Shown here in pieces: positions 57,610 to 64,000 of a DNA stretch of 64,000 nt. Source of the DNA: Erodium maritimum (Eukaryota; Streptophyta; Magnoliopsida; Geraniales; Geraniaceae); assembly GCA_963921825.1 (NCBI GenBank), contig OY997593.1:65952039-66016038 (forward strand), given 5' to 3'. The translations under genes were made by a program, and so were the position numbers. Numbering within the stretch: the stretch's first letter is position 1; each line of letters starts with the position of its first letter. The notes beneath the pieces were generated by a model, which was not told where the DNA came from, ran no database searches, and saw only the letters and a program-made list of their open reading frames with translations.

Positions 57610-57882
57610 TTTATTATTTTGTTTCTCTTTATCTATTAATATATGAGTTTGTTAGTATATTTAAAATAGAAACTGAAGGTACCACATCGCCCAAATTTCA
57701 AAATATGGCAAATTAGCTTCCCTATATAATGAAGTTTCTTACCTACAATACAATAAAACTCGTTCCATAAATCTTCTTTTTGGTTTAACAGAGTTTAACA
57801 TTTGAGTATAAATAAATTAAGTCCATTTTAAATGTACTTAATATTTATTATAGTTTAATTTTTTTTTTGTCGTAGAAATATA
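57610..57882. other. AT-rich interior of the non-autonomous hAT element
   Basis: No ORF or recognised repeat. Flanked on the right by the GC-rich subterminal sequence. Confidence 0.35.
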
Positions 57883-60800
57883 CTGGGCGGGTCGGGGAAT
57901 CCCTGTGAAGACCGTCTCATTAAAATTTTCTTGTTTTATTTGTTTCCGTTCGATCGGAACGTTGAGGTCGAAAATCGGTTTAATTCTGCGTTCGTTTAAA
58001 AAAAAGGGTTTTGGGCTGGACCGGACAGACCCAGCCCGAGTCTCAGAACCGACCCAAGTGCTGACCCGGCCCAAGCCCAGGCTTTATAAGCCAAACACTA
58101 GGGTTCAGCATCTATCTGCTTCCCTCTCTTCTTCGTTTCAGCAGCCCCGACCCCTAACCTTCTCTCTCCCCGCCGCCGAAGTCCGACCACCACCCGTCCT
58201 CCCTCATCTCTCTCCTTCTCCGCCTCACTCACTCACTCAGCGCCGAACCCCCTCGTCCTCGTCTCTCTCTGCACCGCACCCCCTCAAATCCCGACCCTTC
58301 TCTCCATACACCAGCTGCCGCCCCGAACCACCACCTCCGACCAGCTCGGGTCCCCGACCACCCTCTCCCTCTCCCGATCCAGTGCCGTCCGAGACCAACA
58401 TCGTCGTCCCTCTCTCCTCACGCCACCGTCCTTCCTCTCCACGCCCGAGCGTCGCCGAGCCCGCCGTCGCCGTGCACGGCCAGAGTCATGACAGACTCGC
58501 CGGCGCGCACTCAGATCCGGGACGGAACCGTCCGTTCCCGTTCAGATCTGAGGCGGAACCCACGGTCGCGGCCACCTCCTCGCCGTCCGAAGTCACCGCC
58601 GCCGTGCACCGCCCAGCCGCCCTTCCCTCCACGGTGAGCTTCTCGACGTGGTGGTTGGTCGGATTTCTCAACCCGAGACGTTTCCTTTTTTTGTTGTTTT
58701 GATTGTCCCGAGCTTACTGTAACTCCAGAAAAGGAAATAAAACGAGTTTTGATTTGAAAGTTGTTTTTGTGATTTTGGATATGAAATGTTTGGTCGTAAG
58801 ATCAAAAGAATTTGAAAAGGAATATCAATTTGGAAACGAAAAACCGCTTTAAAAGAGAGAACTGAAAAGAATTCGGTTTGAGTTTGAAAAGGAAAATGAA
58901 TTAACAATTTGATTGAAGAAAATCGCGGATTTATCAGAAAAGAACAAAAGGGAGGATTTGAGAACCAAAAACAGTTTTAAGGAGAAGGGATTTGAAAAAT
59001 CAAAACTGTTTTAAATAAAAAGGGATTTGAAAATCAAAACTGTTTTAAATAAAAAGGGGTTAAAATCAGATTTTAACAAAACGAGTGCCTTGGGATCCGT
59101 GCAACGGGTTCTGTGCTCGGGCTCGAGTGCTCAAACTTGATTCGCCGTTAATCCCGCTTTTAGCCCGCTCGAGTTTAAAGGACAACTGTCGGATCTAAAC
59201 TGGACTAATCGTAACCTTTAATTTAACGGTGGAACCGTTATTAATTTGTGGCTTCGTGTTAAATTTAGAGTCCGGCTTCGATCGAAGAGAAGACCGGAGG
59301 TAGCAAGCCAGGACATCAGCAGCTAGGAGACATAGCGGTTGTTCTTCAGTTGAGGTAGGGAAAAGTAGCCGGATCTCGGCCCTAACTAGGGAAAGTTAAC
59401 AGTAGAATTGCATGTGACACCGGGGTGTTGTGGGTTGAGTAGGTTATTGAATATTAGAAAGGCATGATACGGGAACGTAGCGAGTATTGAGAATGCATGT
59501 GACACTTAGTAGTGTCGTAGGAACAGAGAACTTAGCGATAATAGAACTACTGGAGGCATATGACCATGCCCGGAGGTTGATTGCGAACTTATCGAGATTA
59601 GGAGTACTGGAGGCATATGACCATGCCCGGAGGTTGTTTGTGAAACTGTTGATATTAGAATTGTTGGAGGCATTGGTTATGCCGGAGGTTGTTGTGTATT
59701 ACTGTCGTGTCTTTACCGTTGATGTGTTTTGGGTGGCCATGAGTGCCTGTTGGGTTGTTGAACCCGTGTTACTTTATTGTTTGTGTCTTGGGTGGCCATG
59801 AGTGCCCGTGGGGTTTTTGAACCCGTGTCTTTACTGTTGGTGTGTCTTGGGACGGCGTGAGTGCCTGTGGGGTTGTTGAACCCGTGTTATTATTGTTGAG
59901 TTTTGGGTGGCCGTGAGTGCCCGTGGGGTTGTTGAGCCCATGAGTTTTTTCAGTGTGTCTTGAGTGGCCGTGAGTGCCCGTGGGATTGTAGAGTCTGTGT
60001 TTTACTATTGGTGTCTTGGGTGGCCATGAGTGCCTGTGGATTGTTGAACCTGTGTTGTTGCTATTTGTGGAACTTGCTTGTGTTTGTGTTTGGTTACTTG
60101 ATACTGGTGGAGGTTGTGTGGTGTAGCTAGCCTCCCGACTGGGATCGGGAGAAGCGGAGAGGTTGTGGGCTAGCTCCCCGACTGGAATCGGGGGAAGGAC
60201 GCGCGGGTGTGGCTAACCACCCGACTGGGATCGGGAGAAGTTGCGCAACAGGTCGACCGCCTGACCTGACTGGGATTGGTAAAGGGCGAGAGACAAAGAT
60301 GGTTACTGAGCAGCTGGTATGCGATCCTTTGTGATCTTGTTTGGTGTGCGATCCTTTGTGATCTTGGGTGTTGAGTGGTTGTCTGTCGTGTCTTTGGAAG
60401 AGGTCGTCAATAGTTGTGTCGGGTCTACATTACTTTATCGAGTGTTGAGTCTGTTGAGGAAAGTAACGGGTTGTGGGTCAGTTGAGTACTTGAGTTGGGG
60501 ACTGTAGTCCCGGTGTTGGGTTGGTTTTGGTGTTACTGGCTTTATCTACTAATTATGCCATAGTCAGTCTGTTATCCGTGGTGGTGAGCGAACGCTCACC
60601 CCTAGCTGCTTTTCCTACAGGTACTGATCACCGGATGGACTAGGTGAGCTCTTGAAGCTTGTGGAGCTAGGAGCGGAGTCTGGTCTTTATGTTGTTGAGT
60701 CTAGTGACGGAAACTTGTACCTTGTCCTTTTGTTGGGACGTTTTTGTATTGTAAATATTATTTTTAATAACTAAATGGCAATTTCAAAGTATTTATTCAA

Positions 60801-61021
60801 AACAGGTTTCAAGTGTTTTTATGTTTTTAAATGCTCGCGTCCCGAGTTCCGTTTACTGAAATTGGGGCGTGACAATCCCCGACCCGAGCGGGTCACCTTC
60901 AGAGTGGGGCGATGTCGGGTCAAGGTCGGGTACGGGGCGGGTACGGGTTTAGGGGTTATATGTTCGGGTCGGGTTCGGGTATTACTAAACCCGCCCCAAA
61001 CCCGCTCCGTTGCCATTCCTA
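57883..61021. mobile_element. GC-rich right end of a non-autonomous hAT element, split by a solo LTR
   Basis: 57883-57903 and 60875-61021 are contiguous once the solo LTR and one ATCCC are removed. They are full of CGGGTCGGG-type blocks and end CCGTTGCCATTCCTA, whose reverse TAGGAATGGCAACGG is a hAT-like terminus. Directly to its right is hAT transposase sequence, so it inserted in that gene. The left end is presumably at or in the N gap. Confidence 0.6.
57904..60874 (+). mobile_element. Solo gypsy LTR (TGTGAAGACC subtype), 2971 bp, target duplication ATCCC
   Basis: ATCCC flanks it at 57899-57903 and 60875-60879. It starts TGTGAAGACCG and ends GAAATTGGGGCGTGACA, the same end as the full-length element's LTR. 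It has a TATA-like TTTATAAGCC (58083-58092), a C/T-rich leader, GAGGTAGGG at 59352-59360, a minisatellite of about 60-bp units built on GGTGGCCATGAGTGCCCGTG (about 59640-60060), the palindrome GTGAGCGAACGCTCAC at 60584-60599 and TTTTCCTACAG at 60610-60620. The 265-codon ORF at 57905-58702 is low-complexity leader, not a gene. Confidence 0.92.
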
Positions 61022-61769
61022 ATCTGGAGTCCAAAACCATGACTGATGCATTACTTGTATTAGAACCACGTGCTCGCGTATATTCTCCAAACAAATCATT
61101 TAATGCTCGTTCGATAACTGACATTAGTTTTGATGTAGTTTCTTTTGAGTACATCTGGCTGACGTCAAATGAGACAAAATCCATCTTCTTCCTTAGATCA
61201 AATATTGGGACTAAAAATGTATACAAGCTCAACATATCGAAACTATCAAAGTATTTGTTGAACTTTTCAAGCATCCTACAGGTCATAAATTGCATGTCTA
61301 TATTCTCGTAACTCTTCTCAATGTGGGTGTAAAAATCACATTAATCATCCAAAATATTATTAGACGAAGCATAATAAGACCTAGAGATACTAACAGTTAG
61401 GTTATAGAATAACTTCAAATATGTCAAGAAACACTTACACTCAACCCAATCACGTGGAGTTATCCTACCAAGAAGTGGTTTTGTTATCTATGTCTCTTAT
61501 TTTTTTCTTCCCTGTCTCATTCCCTAAAGTAGGGTCATAAATGGTATACACTCCGAAGGCATTCTCGAACCTGTAAGACGACTCGAGCATTAAATATGTT
61601 GAATTCCATCTAGTAGGCGATTCCGCAGATAGCAATTTCTTCTCATCTATCTTAGCTTGTTTAACAGCGTCTGTGAAATTTTGCAACCTTATAAGAGATA
61701 TTCCGATGAACTTTACGACATACCTTATCCTCTCCATAGAAATGGCTATATCCTTTAAGCCTTCTTGCA
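61022..61769 (-). pseudogene. hAT transposase, central part
   Basis: From 61769 down: EGLKDIAISMERIRYVVKFI, ESPTRWNSTYLMLESSYRFE (the conserved TRWNSTYLML block), a frame break at about 61465, then FMTCRMLEKFNKYFDSFDML and a block ending RALNDLFGEYTRARG, stopping at the MITE terminus. This is the core of a plant hAT transposase, broken by at least one frameshift. Confidence 0.88.
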
Positions 61770-62785
61770 TAGGGATGGAAATAGGTCGGGTCTAGGCCGG
61801 TTTTTATGAGACCCGACCCTATTTTCCTACCTACCGCCCGAGACCCAATAGTGTCCCGCTTGCTGTCCGACCCGCTTGTGCCCCGGCCGGGTCGGATATT
61901 ACCTTCCCGTCCAGTATAAGAGTTGTATTTTTTTTCCAAGAAACCATAATTTTATTTTACTACTCAATGTATATTAGAAAATCATGTATATATAATGCGC
62001 AAAAGTTTCATATATTTATATGAAACATATAACATATTCAATAACTATTCACGACCACAAGCATAATATAATCACTACCTTTATCACAATTCATAACATT
62101 ATTGTCTCTTAGCAAACTATAATAATCTCATCATCTCGGACATGTAAAAGAAGAAACATCAAACCAAAACTATTCACTTCCAAGTTTTTTTTAGGAAAAA
62201 CTACTAATACCTACCCAAAACCATGCTCATTTAACTGATGTTTACCCTGAAGTTTAAAGTTAACAAATACATACCCTTGAGTTTCGAAATGTATCTGTTA
62301 ACTTTAAACTTCAGGGTAAATATCAGTTAAATGGGCATGGTTTTGGGTAGGTATTAGTAGCTTTCCCTTTTTTATATATATATAACAAGTAACAACAAAG
62401 TTACAATTAACCAACATGCATGTAGCACTACAGAGGAGAAGTGGGCAAAAAAAAGGACAAAACACAAAGCCGTGAAGACCAACAGATCCATAGGGTGGAG
62501 CGGCGGAGAAGAGGTGTACCAATTCAATTGTCACTATATATATAACTATATGTAGGGTAGAAAGTAGAAACGTAACAATTAACAAATAAATTTAGTTTTC
62601 TATTTATTATTTAGTAACCTATCGGGTCGGGTAGTACCAGGCCTGAGCCCAGCCCGAGCTCGATTAAAAGCATGTCAAACTAACCCGAGCCCGACCCGTT
62701 TGTGAAAATATCTGGCCTTGGCCTGTTATTTTTAGGTCGAGGCAGGTCGGGTGCCTGTCGGTAACGGTAATCATTGTCATCCCTA
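61770..62785. mobile_element. Non-autonomous hAT element (MITE-like), 1016 bp
   Basis: Terminal inverted repeat TAGGGATG...CATCCCTA, with GC-rich subterminal zones (61785-61910 and 62620-62760) rich in CGGGTCGGG and ACCCGACC. The flanking 8-mers TTCTTGCA (61762-61769) and TTATTGCA (62786-62793) match at 7 of 8 positions, the size expected for hAT. It interrupts the transposase ORF between LLVQ and EGLKD. It has no coding capacity and contains a foldback at 62192-62368. Confidence 0.82.
62192..62368. repeat. Near-perfect foldback, 177 bp
   Basis: The left arm begins AGGAAAAACTACTAATACC, the right arm ends with the near-exact reverse complement, and pairing continues about 75-80 bases through TTAACTTTAAACTTCAGGG-type sequence to a short loop near 62280. 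It is a MITE or a hairpin locus inserted in the hAT MITE, with T-runs at both sides. Confidence 0.88.
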
Positions 62786-63398
62786 TTATTGCACCAGGAG
62801 ATTGATGATGCGGACAATGTATCTCATGTGCGTGAATTCTCCTCCTAAAGATGACATGCCTAACATATTCATTTGATCACTCAAATAATCAACGACAAAT
62901 GTATTAGGCATTGTATTATCCACTGTAACTGTCATGAGCTTATCGAGACTCCAAGATTGACGACACAATCTATGAACTTCTCAATATCCTTGCCGCTATG
63001 ACTTTGGATTGGGCAAAAACTTATTTCTTCTTATGCAACACCAGTCATGGTCTATAAAATGGGCTGTCAGACACATGTAATTTATTTGTTGCACTAACGT
63101 TCATGTGTTAGTTGTCAAGGACAACCTATGACCACAAGTCTTGAAATATTCATACAATGTCTGCTTCTCAAATGCATACAGTTTGAAGACTCCCCTCATA
63201 ACAGTGTGCCTAGAGGGGACCTTCAGAGCTAAACAAGTCATTTTTATGAACTCCCGAAATTATTTGCCTTCTACATGACTAAAGGGAAGCTCATCTAAAA
63301 CTATCATCTTAGCTAGTCCAACTTCACAAGTATCTTGATCAGAATGCCAAGGAGTTAATTCTTTAGTAGCACTGTTAAAGTTGAAGAGTCCTTGGTTA
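62786..63398 (-). pseudogene. hAT transposase, N-terminal/central part
   Basis: 62786-62968 reads SWSLDKLMTVTVDNTMPNTF and RYIVRIINLLVQ (the hAT DNAxxN-type region and the NLIVQ motif). 62969-63259 has further degraded sequence with stops. 63260-63395 reads EVGLAKMIVLDELPFSHVEG, the conserved block before the catalytic core. The BED zinc finger expected upstream is not visible because the Harbinger element interrupts at 63399. Confidence 0.85.
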
Positions 63399-64000
63399 GA
63401 GCATCTCCAATGGTATACTATGACTAGTGGTATGGAGTCAAGGTAAGAGCTCATTTTTGGGTTTCTCTCTCCTCCATACCACTACCTCCTACCATTGCAT
63501 CTCCAATGGAAAACCATGACTAGTGGTAAGGAGCCATTGTATGAACTTTCCATAATTCCAAAACCACCCCAAATATAACTAGTATTTTTATTTAAAGCCA
63601 AATAGAAAATACATACCTACTATTTTTATTTAAATACAAATATAAAATATATTATAGTTGACATTTAATATTTAATTGTTTCCTTCATCTCCATATCTAG
63701 CCCAAATGTGTTCGATGAGGTCATCGTGGAGTTGGTGATGAACATCCCGATCCCGGATCCTTGTTCTATGGTCCATGATAGTCTCCACGTTCACCGCTAG
63801 TAGTGGTGAAGACGTAAGGATGACTATGCGTCAAATCCTTCTTTTTACGTGCATCAGGACACGGTCATCAAGCAATATAGAGACTGTTAAGTACCGGTCG
63901 ATCCCATAGGGAGTAGAGGAATCACTAGTATTTTGCTAAAACCTGAAGACGTGGGATGTCACTTCCACATCCCCGAAAGGAAAAATAAAGAGATGAAAAG
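63399..64000 (-). mobile_element. PIF/Harbinger element, 3' end, continues beyond the window
   Basis: Begins GAGCATCTCCAATGG directly after TTA (63396-63398), a classic PIF/Harbinger terminus and 3-bp target site. The first roughly 40 bases recur at about 63497-63533 (GCATCTCCAATGGAAAACC), a duplicated subterminal block. It contains the transposase C-terminus at about 63680-63810. Confidence 0.75.
63680..63810 (-). pseudogene. Harbinger transposase C-terminal fragment
   Basis: The - strand reads RTRIRDRDVHHQLHDDLIEH followed by IWARYGDEG and a stop. This is the usual end of plant HARBI1-like transposases (RIRDR...HxQLxxDLxEHIW). Sequence further upstream to 64000 has stops and no clear catalytic residues, so it is probably broken. 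Confidence 0.75.

Larger units (their letters stand above)
37360..63398 (-). mobile_element. Decayed hAT element containing about 22 kb of nested insertions
   Basis: The left terminus is near 37360 (TATGGATGCTCAACGGGTGGG, followed by a GC-rich subterminal zone to about 37570, as in plant hAT elements). The transposase C-terminus is at 38170-38610 and the remainder at 61022-63398, all on the - strand and in the correct order. The break falls in the non-conserved linker between the catalytic and dimerisation regions. The right end is interrupted by the Harbinger element at 63399 and lies beyond the window. It is also possible that the two halves come from different hAT copies. Confidence 0.6.

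Noticed and set aside
57905..58702. 265-codon Pro/Ser-rich ORF
   Set aside because: It lies wholly inside a solo LTR that starts at 57904. Composition is that of the C/T-rich LTR leader, and there is no domain or homologous frame in the other LTRs.

Overview
The window is plant nuclear DNA, most likely from a eudicot, and it is dominated by transposable elements. The host genes have plant-specific architecture: a BRANCHLESS TRICHOME-like protein, a QLQ/WRC growth-regulating factor with its miR396 site, and a plant-type glutaredoxin-like protein. The repeats are plant Ty1/copia, Ty3/gypsy chromovirus, LINE, SINE, hAT and PIF/Harbinger elements. The assembly contains a 200-base N gap at 45696-45895. 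Genus cannot be told from the sequence.

Layout. 1-4772: two gypsy LTRs in opposite orientation, the outer one also split by an ORF1-only LINE. 5552-6508: single-exon BLT-like gene. 6927-8823: truncated copia element (- strand). 9024-26203: a second copia element (- strand), about 4.7 kb of real sequence, inflated to 17 kb by four nested insertions: a solo gypsy LTR, a 1.8 kb deleted gypsy, a 6.6 kb gypsy and a 1.1 kb LINE-like retroposon. 27141-30268: gene island with a four-exon GRF gene and an intronless glutaredoxin-like gene. 31409-36994: PIF/Harbinger element holding a foldback MITE and a 3 kb solo LTR. About 37360-63398: one decayed hAT element on the - strand. Its transposase C-terminus (38.2-38.6 kb) and central/N-terminal part (61.0-63.4 kb) are separated by about 22 kb of nested insertions. 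These are an internally deleted gypsy inside another ORF-bearing sequence, a GC-rich hAT MITE, an 11.4 kb full-length gypsy inside a tRNA-like SINE, and a solo LTR. 63399-64000: end of a Harbinger element with a transposase C-terminal fragment.

Most gypsy-type copies belong to one group of chromoviruses with roughly 3 kb LTRs. The LTRs start TGTAAGAACC or a variant, end GGGGCGTGACA, and the elements use an initiator-Met-type primer site and carry a C-terminal chromodomain. Perfect 5-bp target duplications identify eight of their insertions, so the order of nesting can be read. Every well-preserved LTR also carries a conserved GAG/GTAGGG site, minisatellites, a short GAGC-GCTC palindrome and a pyrimidine-rich ...ACAG site. 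This looks like a leader intron within the LTR and is the most original observation here. No complete undescribed multi-gene system was found. The novelty lies in repeat architecture.
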